From: Deltaproteobacteria bacterium
GTDB lineage: Bacteria; Desulfobacterota; BSN033; UBA1163
DNA length: 7,752 nt
Assembly: GCA_016875255.1 (NCBI GenBank)
Contig: VGRU01000176.1
Location: forward strand, 1 to 7,752
Direction of reading: 5' to 3'
The first letter of the stretch is position 1, and each line of letters opens with the position of its first letter. Shown here piece after piece: positions 1 to 6,179 of this stretch. A program made the translations under genes and the position numbers. The notes under the pieces are model-generated. The model did not search any database and was not told the origin of the DNA. It saw only the letters and a program-made list of their open reading frames with translations.

Positions 1-425
1 GGAAGCGGGTGGTCTTTACCAATGGCTGTTTCGACCTCCTCCATGTCGGCCATATCCGATATCTCGAGAAAGCCAGAACTCTCGGGGATGTCCTGATCGT
101 GGGGTTAAACACTGATCGCTCTGTTCAAACCATCAAAGGACCCCATCGCCCTATCCTGCCCGAAGAGGAAAGGGCTGAAGTTCTCTCCGGCCTCTGGTGT
201 GTAGACTATGTCACCCTGTTCGATGAACCCACCCCATTGGAACTGATCACCTCCCTTCAGCCCGATGTTCTGGTCAAGGGCGGCGACTGGGCCAAGGAAA
301 CAACGGTCGGCCGGGAAGTGGTGGAGGAATCGGGTGGAGAGGTGGTCATCCTTCCCTTTGTCGAAGGGTCTTCGAGTTCAAACATTATTGAAACCATCCT
401 GGAGCGATATGAAAAGAGACCGTGA
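1..425 (+). CDS. rfaE2: D-glycero-beta-D-manno-heptose 1-phosphate adenylyltransferase, 5' partial
   Basis: Transfers AMP from ATP to heptose 1-phosphate to give ADP-heptose, the donor for the LPS inner core; a cytoplasmic enzyme. The left edge cuts the gene: the open frame enters at base 3 ([11 protein letters not shown]), and the GTG at base 9 lies inside this conserved first strand, so it is not the start. About 140 residues remain. Visible family features are the nucleotidyltransferase motif HVGH (bases 42-53), a [12 protein letters not shown] segment, the DVLVKGGDW motif, and a C-terminal [13 protein letters not shown] segment typical of RfaE2/HldE C-terminal domains. The end overlaps lon by 17 bases. 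Whether it is a stand-alone RfaE2 or the C-terminal half of a fused HldE kinase/transferase cannot be told, because the upstream DNA is missing. The family call is firm. Confidence 0.93.
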   Translation, partial: KRVVFTNGCFDLLHVGHIRYLEKARTLGDVLIVGLNTDRSVQTIKGPHRPILPEEERAEVLSGLWCVDYVTLFDEPTPLELITSLQPDVLVKGGDWAKETTVGREVVEESGGEVVILPFVEGSSSSNIIETILERYEKRP

Positions 426-2760
426 AAAAGATTTTTTGTCACCTCCGGAGAGGCTTCCTCTTCTTCCTGTAAGGGATGTGGTCGTCTTCCCCTATATGAT
501 TCTCCCGCTCTTCATCACACGGGAAAAATCGATCAAATCCCTCGAAGAGGCCCTCGCCAAAGACCGGCTCATCTTCCTCGTCTCGCAGAAGAACCTCTCC
601 GAAGATGAGCCTGCCATCAAAGACCTCTACCGGGTCGGGACAGTTGCCCTCGTGATGAAGATGCTCAAGCTTCCGGATGGAAAGATCAAGATCCTCATCC
701 AGGGACTCTCCAAGGCCACCCTCAAAGAGATGATCCAGGTGACGCCTTACCTTCTCGCAAGAATCGAGAACATCAAAGACCCATTCCTCACCGAGATCAC
801 CCTTGAGATAGAGGCCCTGATGAGAAGTGTCAGGGAACAGTTGGAGAGGATCGCCTCTTATGGCAAATTCATCTCTCCGGATATGATGTTCGTCCTCGAA
901 GGCGTTGATGATCCCGGAAGGCTCGCTGATCTGGTCGCCTCCAACCTGGAGCTTCCTGTCGAGAAGGCTCAGGAGATCCTGGAGATCTTCGACCCCATCG
1001 AGAGGTTAAAAATGGTCAGCGACCTCCTCGGAAAAGAGGTCCAGGTCCTCACCATGCAGGCGAAGATTCAATCCCAGGCAAGGGAAGAGATGACCAAATC
1101 ACAGAGGGAATATTATCTTCGTGAACAGATGCGGGCCATCCGGAGCGAGCTTGGCGAGGCGGACGAACGGTCAAAGGAGTTCAAAGAACTCCGGCAGAAG
1201 ATCAAGAAAGCAAAGATGCCTGAAGAAGTGGAGAAGGGGGCTCATAAAGAACTGCAACGGCTTGATCAGATGCATCCTGATTCCGCCGAAGCTTCCATTG
1301 TCCGTACCTATCTCGACTGGTTGATTGAGATGCCCTGGTCAAAATTAACCCCCAACAATCTCGACATCAAAAAGGCGAAGGAGGTTCTGGACGAGGACCA
1401 TTACAACCTCGAAAAGGTGAAGGAGCGGATCCTCGAGTACCTGAGCGTGCACAAGCTGAAGAAGAAGATGAAAGGCCCCATCCTCTGTTTCATCGGCCCC
1501 CCCGGCGTGGGGAAAACATCTCTGGGAAAATCGATCGCCAGAGCCCTTGGAAGAAAATTCGTCAGGATCTCTCTGGGAGGGATCCGGGATGAGGCTGAGA
1601 TACGGGGGCATCGCCGCACCTACGTGGGCGCCATGCCCGGACGGATCATTCAGTCGATCAAGCAGGCCGGAAGCAACAACCCCATCTTTATGATGGACGA
1701 AGTCGATAAGATCGGCGTGGACTTCCGGGGCGACCCTTCTTCCGCCTTATTAGAAGTTCTCGATCCGGAGCAGAACAATGCCTTCAGCGATCACTATCTC
1801 AATGTCCCTTTCGACCTTTCTCAGGTGATGTTCATCACCACGGGAAATGTGACCGATCCCATTCCCTCCGCCCTTAAAGACCGGATGGAGATCATCGATA
1901 TTCCCGGATATACGGATAGGGAGAAATTGAAGATTGCCCGGACCTATCTTCTTCCGAGGCAGATGGAGGAGAACGGGATCGGGCCAAACCTTTTAGAAAT
2001 CTCCGACCAGGCCATCCTCCAAGTCATCTCCCAGTATACACAGGAGGCAGGCCTTCGCAATCTCGAAAGGGAACTGGCTGCAATCTGCAGGAAAGTAGCG
2101 AAAAAAGTGGCGGAAGGAAAGAAGGAGAAGACAAAAATCACCGCGAGGAATCTCAATCAACTTCTGGGACCGCCTCAATTCCTGCCTGACGAGGAGCAGG
2201 AGCGCAACGAGATCGGTGTGGCAACCGGCCTGGCCTGGACAGAGATCGGAGGCGAGGTGCTCCATGTGGAGGCTTCAACCACTCCCGGAAAGGGTTCGCT
2301 CATCCTCACCGGTCATATGGGAGAAGTGATGAAGGAGTCCGCACAGGCCGCTTTCACCTATACGCGCTCCAGGGGAAAAGCCTATCGGATTAAGGCAAGC
2401 GATCTGAATGAGAAAGAGGTTCATATCCATGTGCCTGCAGGCGCCATTCCAAAGGATGGACCTTCTGCCGGCATCACGATGGCTGTCTCCCTCATCTCAG
2501 CGCTCTCTGGAATCCCTGTAAAAAAGGATGTGGCCATGACGGGCGAGATCACGCTGAGGGGAAGGGTGCTCCCGGTGGGAGGTCTCAAGGAGAAGGCGCT
2601 GGCCGCACTTCGGGCCAACATCAAAAAGGTGGTCATTCCTTACCGGAATAAGAAAGACCTCGTCGAACTTCCATCCTATCTCCGCAAGAAGATGGATTTC
2701 CTCCCGGTCAAACATATGGATGAGGTCCTGCGGATAGCGCTGGCCAAACGTAAGAGTTAG
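409..2760 (+). CDS. lon: ATP-dependent Lon protease (class LonA, S16 family)
   Basis: Cytoplasmic hexameric AAA+ serine protease that unfolds and degrades damaged and regulatory proteins. The product is 783 residues, close to the 784 of E. coli Lon. Domains in order: N-terminal LON substrate-binding domain (from about residue 13, [13 protein letters not shown]), a helical coiled region, an AAA+ module with Walker A GPPGVGKT at 363-370 (Lys369) and Walker B IFMMDE ending Asp430-Glu431, then the protease domain with PKDGPSAG (catalytic Ser686) and GGLKEK (catalytic Lys729 by alignment to E. coli Lys722). The frame stays open upstream to base 265, but that part translates rfaE2 out of frame and is unlike Lon. 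The ATG at 409 has GGAG four bases upstream and gives a normal N-terminus. The start overlaps the rfaE2 stop, suggesting translational coupling. No promoter or CIRCE-like site of its own is visible. Confidence 0.97.
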   Translation: MKRDREKDFLSPPERLPLLPVRDVVVFPYMILPLFITREKSIKSLEEALAKDRLIFLVSQKNLSEDEPAIKDLYRVGTVALVMKMLKLPDGKIKILIQGLSKATLKEMIQVTPYLLARIENIKDPFLTEITLEIEALMRSVREQLERIASYGKFISPDMMFVLEGVDDPGRLADLVASNLELPVEKAQEILEIFDPIERLKMVSDLLGKEVQVLTMQAKIQSQAREEMTKSQREYYLREQMRAIRSELGEADERSKEFKELRQKIKKAKMPEEVEKGAHKELQRLDQMHPDSAEASIVRTYLDWLIEMPWSKLTPNNLDIKKAKEVLDEDHYNLEKVKERILEYLSVHKLKKKMKGPILCFIGPPGVGKTSLGKSIARALGRKFVRISLGGIRDEAEIRGHRRTYVGAMPGRIIQSIKQAGSNNPIFMMDEVDKIGVDFRGDPSSALLEVLDPEQNNAFSDHYLNVPFDLSQVMFITTGNVTDPIPSALKDRMEIIDIPGYTDREKLKIARTYLLPRQMEENGIGPNLLEISDQAILQVISQYTQEAGLRNLERELAAICRKVAKKVAEGKKEKTKITARNLNQLLGPPQFLPDEEQERNEIGVATGLAWTEIGGEVLHVEASTTPGKGSLILTGHMGEVMKESAQAAFTYTRSRGKAYRIKASDLNEKEVHIHVPAGAIPKDGPSAGITMAVSLISALSGIPVKKDVAMTGEITLRGRVLPVGGLKEKALAALRANIKKVVIPYRNKKDLVELPSYLRKKMDFLPVKHMDEVLRIALAKRKS

Positions 2761-2817
2761 TCCGTTATAAATGAAATTGTGTGCGAAATGGCAACAAAAT
2801 TTTAGCTATCGGGATCT

Positions 2818-2990
2818 AAATCCGAAGCACGAAATCCGGGCGAAGCGTCCAGCAGGACCAATTCGAAACAATCTCAAATGACCTAATTCCAAATGTTCAA
2901 AACGAAAAAGAAGCTTAAAGAAATTTGAATTTGGGAAATTCGAATTTGTTTCGGATTTCGATATTCGGATTTCGATATTCGGATTTCGAA
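2818..2990. repeat. Imperfect inverted repeat around AT-rich palindromic DNA
   Basis: The left arm at 2818-2838 has the form AAATCCGAA-GCA-CGAAATCCG. Its reverse complement is found at 2952-2972 and again at 2966-2986, with TAT in place of GCA, giving 18 of 21 matching positions. Between the arms, AATTCGAA at 2860-2867 pairs with TTCGAATT at 2939-2946, and AAATTCGAATTT at 2936-2947 is a perfect 12-base palindrome. The whole could fold as a long imperfect hairpin. It contains no protein-coding signal. A dispersed intergenic repeat is the likeliest explanation, but copy number cannot be seen from one window. Confidence 0.65.
2951..2990. repeat. 14-base tandem repeat, about 2.8 copies
   Basis: The unit TCGGATTTCGATAT occurs at 2951-2964 and 2965-2978 without mismatch, followed by a partial third copy (TCGGATTTCGA, then A instead of T) at 2979-2990. 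The unit itself contains TTCG/CGAT words, so the array also forms the right arm of the larger inverted repeat. Copy number probably varies between strains by slippage; that is inference. Confidence 0.85.
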
Positions 2991-3034
2991 TTTTTCAACT
3001 CAAAAAACCTTTTTGGCCTCGGCTGAGGTGGGCT

Positions 3035-3039
3035 AGGAG
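3035..3039 (+). promoter_or_regulatory. Shine-Dalgarno site that decides the thiL TTG start
   Basis: AGGAG stands seven bases before the TTG at 3047. The next in-frame ATG encodes residue 44, beyond the conserved GEFGLI and GIGDD motifs, so the TTG with this site is the only start that keeps the ThiL N-terminus. Confidence 0.8.
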
Positions 3040-3046
3040 TTCGGAG

Positions 3047-4054
3047 TTGAAAGCAACTGCAAAAGGCCTTCGGGAGATCGGGGAATTCGGGCTCATCTCA
3101 AAAATCAGAAACTGGACGGATGCCTCACGCGCTGATGTGGTTCAAGGCATTGGCGATGATGTGGCTGTGGTCGAGATGGGGAAAAAGGTCCTCCTCATCA
3201 CAACCGATATCCTCATCGAGGGTATCCACTTCGAGCGATCCTGGACCGACCCCTTTCGCCTGGGGAAAAAAGCCCTGGCCGTCAATCTCAGCGACATTGC
3301 GGCCATGGGCGGAATTCCAAAATACTTCCTCATCTCTCTTGGACTTCCCAAAACACTTCCCTTTTCATTCGTCTCCCTCTTTTATCGCGGATTAAAAGAG
3401 ATGGCAAGACGGTTTCAGGTCGATTTGATCGGCGGAGATACCTCCCTCGCTCAGAAAATCATCATCAACATCTGCCTGATTGGTGAAGGGAAAAGGGGAG
3501 GTCTCCTCTTCAGAAACGGAGCAAAGGTCGGAGATGATCTCTATGTCTCCGGAACACTGGGAGATTCGGCATTGGGATTAAAGATTCTCCAGGATAAGAG
3601 TATTCCAAAAAAACCAAAAGGATTGATCGACAGACACCTCTCCCCTACTCCAAGGATTGAACTGGGACAGGCCCTTGGCAGAAAACAGATTGCCTCTGCC
3701 ATGATCGATGTGAGCGACGGTCTTCTTAGTGACACCAAACATATTCTTGAAGAAAGCAAGGTCGGAGCAAGGATATGGGAAGACCGCATCCCGCTATCAG
3801 GCCCCTTTCGGAAATGGGTCAGTCCATCTTCAAAGGATCGTTACCGGATCGCACTGGCCGGAGGTGAAGACTACGAACTTCTTTTTACCGCATCGCCAAA
3901 ATGGAAAGCCTCGATTCTATCCCTTTCCCACTCATTAAATATCGCGATTACCCGTGTGGGCGAGATCCTTCCAAAAAAAGAGGGATTTCATCTCATCGGG
4001 AAAGAAGGAGAGAAAATCCTTTCCCCCCGAACAGGTTTTGACCACTTCAAGTAA
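3047..4054 (+). CDS. thiL: Thiamine-monophosphate kinase
   Basis: Phosphorylates thiamine monophosphate with ATP to thiamine diphosphate, the active cofactor; a cytoplasmic enzyme of the PurM/ThiL (AIR synthase-like) fold. The product is 335 residues, a normal family length. Motifs in order: GEFGLI at 12-17, GIGDD at 34-38 and TTDILIEGIHF at 52-62 (metal and nucleotide binding), NLSDIAAMGG at 80-89, GGDT at 129-132, SGTLGDSALGL at 168-178, HLSPTPR at 197-203, DVSDGL at 221-226 and GGEDYELLF from 272. The start is TTG, supported by AGGAG seven bases upstream. The gene stands apart from lon (286 bases) and hrcA (421 bases), so it may be its own transcription unit or read through from lon. No other thiamine gene is nearby and no TPP riboswitch is visible. 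The family call is firm. Confidence 0.96.
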   Translation: MKATAKGLREIGEFGLISKIRNWTDASRADVVQGIGDDVAVVEMGKKVLLITTDILIEGIHFERSWTDPFRLGKKALAVNLSDIAAMGGIPKYFLISLGLPKTLPFSFVSLFYRGLKEMARRFQVDLIGGDTSLAQKIIINICLIGEGKRGGLLFRNGAKVGDDLYVSGTLGDSALGLKILQDKSIPKKPKGLIDRHLSPTPRIELGQALGRKQIASAMIDVSDGLLSDTKHILEESKVGARIWEDRIPLSGPFRKWVSPSSKDRYRIALAGGEDYELLFTASPKWKASILSLSHSLNIAITRVGEILPKKEGFHLIGKEGEKILSPRTGFDHFK

Positions 4055-4084
4055 TCTCTTCTTTCGTTGCTCACTATTCCATTT

Positions 4085-4154
4085 ACCCCGTTAGAAATAA
4101 TGGACCGCTCGGTTTCGAGTCCCGCCATAGCGGGACTGGAATTTCCAACGGGGT
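4085..4154. repeat. 70-base nested palindromic element
   Basis: The outer arms are ACCCCGTTAGAAAT (4085-4098) and ATTTCCAACGGGGT (4141-4154), matching as an inverted repeat at 13 of 14 positions. Inside sits a perfect 8-base stem AGTCCCGC/GCGGGACT (4118-4125 and 4130-4137) with the loop CATA, extended by three further pairs after one mismatch. It lies 30 bases after the thiL stop. No T run follows, so it is not a standard intrinsic terminator, although it could still protect or end the thiL transcript. The defined outer ends suggest a REP- or MITE-like repeat; dispersal is not testable here. Confidence 0.75.
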
Positions 4155-4223
4155 TTGCCTTCCGGTATGATAATGAGTTGATATTATGAATGTTTTTAGA
4201 TCTTTCGGGTCATATTCTCTGTC

Positions 4224-4252
4224 TTGACAAACCCCTCCCCCGTTATTATCTT
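4224..4252 (+). promoter_or_regulatory. Candidate sigma70-type promoter for hrcA-grpE-dnaK
   Basis: TTGACA (4224-4229) is a full match to the -35 consensus. TATCTT (4247-4252), after a 17-base spacer, matches TATAAT at four of six positions. Transcription would start near 4259, giving a leader of about 215 bases before hrcA that contains the second palindromic element. A heat-shock (sigma32) reading was considered because of the C-rich spacer, but the CCCC block is only eight bases from the -35 box. Confidence 0.45.
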
Positions 4253-4287
4253 TACAACAATAAAGTGGTACTTAATGGTTTTTGATG

Positions 4288-4430
4288 AAGTCGTAAAAAG
4301 TCAAAAAGGCGTAACGATCGTTATTCCGGCCCCGATTTTCATCGGGATAAACTCCAGCCGGAATCCAGTAATCTCAAATAATGATGAAAACGCTGGAGGT
4401 CTGTTTTAACCGGTGAGACGACTTTATACG
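4288..4430. repeat. Palindromic element with short terminal inverted repeats
   Basis: CGTAAAAAGTC (4292-4302) and GACTTTATACG (4420-4430) are inverted repeats matching at 10 of 11 positions. Within them lies a nested hairpin: ATTCCGGC (4323-4330) pairs with GCCGGAAT (4357-4364), and inside that CCCGAT (4331-4336) pairs with ATCGGG (4341-4346) across a TTTC loop. A competing pair, CTCCAGC (4352-4358) with GCTGGAG (4392-4398), could form instead. No transposase is encoded, so it would be a non-autonomous element or a degraded repeat. In the likely transcript it would form a structured part of the hrcA leader. The outer limits are approximate. Confidence 0.6.
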
Positions 4431-4442
4431 GGACGATCTTTT

Positions 4443-4457
4443 TTAAATGGCATTTAA
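4443..4457. promoter_or_regulatory. Perfect 7-base inverted repeat before hrcA, candidate operator
   Basis: TTAAATG, one base, CATTTAA: a perfect inverted repeat ending 18 bases before the hrcA start, where operators of self-regulated hrcA genes often lie. It does not resemble CIRCE in sequence or spacing. It is AT-rich and short enough to arise by chance, so its role is speculative. Confidence 0.3.
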
Positions 4458-4475
4458 GAGGTTTGAAGAAGGGCA

Positions 4476-5513
4476 ATGTTTCCTTTAACCGGCAGAATGA
4501 AAGAGGTTCTCAGGATGGTCATTGAAGACTATATTCACACTGCCGAGCCGGTGAGCTCGATGTCCATTTCGAGGAAGTCGGCTATCCGTCTCAGCCCTGC
4601 AACCATCCGCAGCGTCATGTCCGATCTCGAAGAAACAGGACTCCTCTCTCAGCCTCATACCTCGGCAGGCAGGGTTCCGACGGAGAGGGGATTTCGGTTC
4701 TATGTCGATTCTATCCTCGACCTCCACGAATTGAGCGGCGAGGAAAAAAGGGAGATCCGTTCGAGGTATTCCATCTCCCAGTCCGAGTGGAAAGACCTCT
4801 TCCGGGAAGCCTGCCGGGTCCTTTCATCCTTTTCTCACTGCCTTGGCGTGGTCTGGGCGCCCCGGTTGAGCGAGCTCATTCTTCAACATATCGAATTTGT
4901 GAAACTGAAAAAACATTTGACGCTGGCCATCTTCGTCAGCACAACGGGAATCGTCCAAAACCGGATCATCCAGATGGATGAAGATCTATCTCAATCCGAC
5001 CTGGATCATCTTTCCGACGATCTCAACGAACTCCTGACCGGTCTCACCCTCCAGCAGGTGAGGGAGAAACTTTTCAGCCGGATGAGAATGGAGAAACATT
5101 CCTATGATCGACTGTTCCGGCAGGCGATCCATTTGGGAGGGAAAGCCTTCTCCTCATTTGATGAAACCGATGTCTTCATCGAGGGAAGGACCAATATCCT
5201 CTCTGAGCCCGAGTTCGGAAATATTTCGATCATGGCCGACCTCCTGCGGGCCTTTGAGGAAAAGGCCACGATGGTCAAGCTCCTCGATCAATGCATGGCG
5301 CCGAGAGGGGTTCGGATATCCATCGGATCGGAGAGTCAGGTGCAGGAGATGGAGACGTGCAGTCTCGTGACATCCACCTACGGATGCGAGGGAAGGGTTT
5401 GGGGCGCCCTTGGCGTCATCGGCCCCCGGAGGATGAATTACTCCAGGATCATCCCTCTCGTGGACTATTCGGCAAAACTTCTGAGCGAGATGCTGGACAC
5501 CTATTACCATTAG
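4476..5513 (+). CDS. hrcA: Heat-inducible transcription repressor HrcA
   Basis: Dimeric cytoplasmic repressor that, in known systems, binds the CIRCE operator of chaperone operons and depends on GroEL for activity. The product is 345 residues, the usual family length. A winged-helix DNA-binding domain spans about residues 1-78 (IEDYIHTAEPVSS, SPATIRSVMSDLEETGLLSQPHTSAGRVPTERGFRFYVD in two adjoining stretches). The middle GAF-like and dimerisation part includes GRTNILSEPEF, and the C-terminal signature GVIGPRRMNYSRIIPLVDYS starts at residue 313. An in-frame TGA at 4464 makes the ATG at 4476 the first possible start; only a modest GAAGG stands three bases before it. It leads the operon, 15 bases ahead of grpE. 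No CIRCE is visible upstream, which is odd for this family. The identification itself is firm. Confidence 0.96.
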   Translation: MFPLTGRMKEVLRMVIEDYIHTAEPVSSMSISRKSAIRLSPATIRSVMSDLEETGLLSQPHTSAGRVPTERGFRFYVDSILDLHELSGEEKREIRSRYSISQSEWKDLFREACRVLSSFSHCLGVVWAPRLSELILQHIEFVKLKKHLTLAIFVSTTGIVQNRIIQMDEDLSQSDLDHLSDDLNELLTGLTLQQVREKLFSRMRMEKHSYDRLFRQAIHLGGKAFSSFDETDVFIEGRTNILSEPEFGNISIMADLLRAFEEKATMVKLLDQCMAPRGVRISIGSESQVQEMETCSLVTSTYGCEGRVWGALGVIGPRRMNYSRIIPLVDYSAKLLSEMLDTYYH

Positions 5514-5528
5514 ATCGGAGCGCTTAAG

Positions 5529-6146
5529 ATGGGCGGATCGGGAAAGGAAGAGACACCGGTGACACTGGAAGCAGGCGGGGAGAAGCTCTCGGAGAACCAC
5601 TCTGAATTAAAATCCCATAAACATAAGAAAAAGAAAGACGACAAAGAACACGAGCTTGATGGTCTGAAAAAGAAACTCGAGGAGAAGGAAAAGGAGGCAA
5701 AAGAGAGCCTGGACCGGCTCTTGAGAATTGCCGCCGACTTCGAGAATTATAAAAAGAGGGCCGCAAGGGAAAAAGAAGACTGGACGAAATTTTCAAATGA
5801 GGACCTGATCAAATCGATCCTGCCTTTTATCGACAACCTCGAAAGGGCGGCCGATCATGCGGAAAAGGTGACAGATACGGGGGTTCTGATCGAGGGGATC
5901 AAATTGACGCTTCGACAGATTCACCAAACACTGAACCGGTTCGGTCTCACCCCGTTTGAATCGGTTGGCAAACCCTTTGATCCTGCCCGCCATGAGGCGA
6001 TGCTGGTCGTGGAAACGGACCGGCACGAACCGGATCAGGTGGTCGAGGAATTTCAAAGAGGATATTTCTTGAACGAACGGCTCTTAAGGCCCGCAACCGT
6101 ATCCGTATCGAAGTCTCCGTCGAAAGAGACTCAGATAACCGAATAA
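5529..6146 (+). CDS. grpE: Nucleotide exchange factor GrpE, DnaK co-chaperone
   Basis: Homodimeric cytoplasmic factor that releases ADP from DnaK and so resets its substrate cycle; in several species it also acts as a thermosensor. The product is 205 residues, normal for the family. Residues 1-40 are a variable polar tail containing a basic stretch (SHKHKKKKDDKEH, about 29-41). A long charged helix or coiled coil runs from about 42 to 95 and includes ADFENYKKR at 69-77. PFIDNLERA (99-107) begins the four-helix part. The C-terminal beta domain that contacts DnaK has FDPARHEAM (150-158) and GYFLNERLLRPATVSVS (178-194). GGAG lies eight bases before the ATG. The gene follows hrcA by 15 bases and precedes dnaK by 33, as expected for one operon. 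Confidence 0.96.
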   Translation: MGGSGKEETPVTLEAGGEKLSENHSELKSHKHKKKKDDKEHELDGLKKKLEEKEKEAKESLDRLLRIAADFENYKKRAAREKEDWTKFSNEDLIKSILPFIDNLERAADHAEKVTDTGVLIEGIKLTLRQIHQTLNRFGLTPFESVGKPFDPARHEAMLVVETDRHEPDQVVEEFQRGYFLNERLLRPATVSVSKSPSKETQITE

Positions 6147-6168
6147 TTTTTTCACTAAGGTGAAGAAG

Positions 6169-6172
6169 GGAG
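6169..6172 (+). promoter_or_regulatory. Shine-Dalgarno site that decides the dnaK start
   Basis: GGAG lies seven bases before the ATG at 6180 but only one base before an in-frame ATG at 6174. The spacing, together with the canonical [15 protein letters not shown]-terminus, favours 6180. A weak hairpin (6148-6155 with 6160-6167) ends immediately before this site. Confidence 0.75.
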
Positions 6173-6179
6173 AATGAAC

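Larger units (their letters stand above)
2761..3046. other. lon-thiL intergenic region, AT-rich, no gene
   Basis: These 286 bases hold no credible gene. They are clearly richer in A and T than the flanking coding DNA and consist mostly of short words such as AATTCGAA, TTCGGATTT and AAATTTGAATTT on either strand. No hairpin followed by a T run is seen after lon, so no intrinsic terminator is called. A small CCTC/GAGG hairpin (3017-3028) lies shortly before the thiL ribosome-binding site. No TPP riboswitch is recognisable ahead of thiL. The inverted and tandem repeats inside are listed separately. Confidence 0.7.
4055..4475. other. thiL-hrcA intergenic region, no gene
   Basis: These 421 bases hold no credible protein gene. 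A 61-codon open frame from the TTG at 4224 crosses the palindromic DNA, has no family resemblance and no good ribosome-binding site. What is present: a nested palindrome (4085-4154), a candidate promoter (4224-4252), a second nested palindromic element (4288-4430) and a 15-base inverted repeat next to hrcA (4443-4457), each listed separately. No canonical CIRCE operator (TTAGCACTC, nine bases, GAGTGCTAA) is found on either strand. No tRNA or rRNA is recognised. Confidence 0.75.

Noticed and set aside
9..11. GTG as the true start of rfaE2
   Set aside because: It codes for a valine within the conserved [11 protein letters not shown] strand; the frame continues to the left edge, so the gene begins outside the window.
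265..408. Upstream extension of lon
   Set aside because: The 48 residues are rfaE2 read out of frame (Trp/Arg/Ser-rich) and do not resemble any Lon N-terminus; ATG 409 has a proper ribosome-binding site.
1345..1619. Two overlapping - strand open frames inside lon
   Set aside because: Both are antisense to the highly conserved AAA+ region and are explained by its codon pattern.
2761..3046. TPP riboswitch ahead of thiL
   Set aside because: The conserved CUGAGA and related thi-box segments are absent; the GGCTGAGG at 3021-3028 is only a partial, isolated resemblance.
4118..4160. Intrinsic terminator for thiL
   Set aside because: The stem is strong but is followed by GGAATTTCC and then GGGGTTTG, with no run of T directly after it.
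4223..4246. Sigma32-type heat-shock promoter before hrcA
   Set aside because: CTTGAC and a CCCCGTTAT block are present, but only eight bases separate them, too close for a sigma32 promoter.
4224..4409. 61-codon open frame in the thiL-hrcA gap
   Set aside because: It starts at the TTG of the predicted -35 box, runs through palindromic repeat DNA and has no plausible ribosome-binding site or family match.
5154..5600. 148-codon open frame on the - strand over the end of hrcA
   Set aside because: It crosses the hrcA-grpE junction and mirrors conserved HrcA codons; no recognisable protein.
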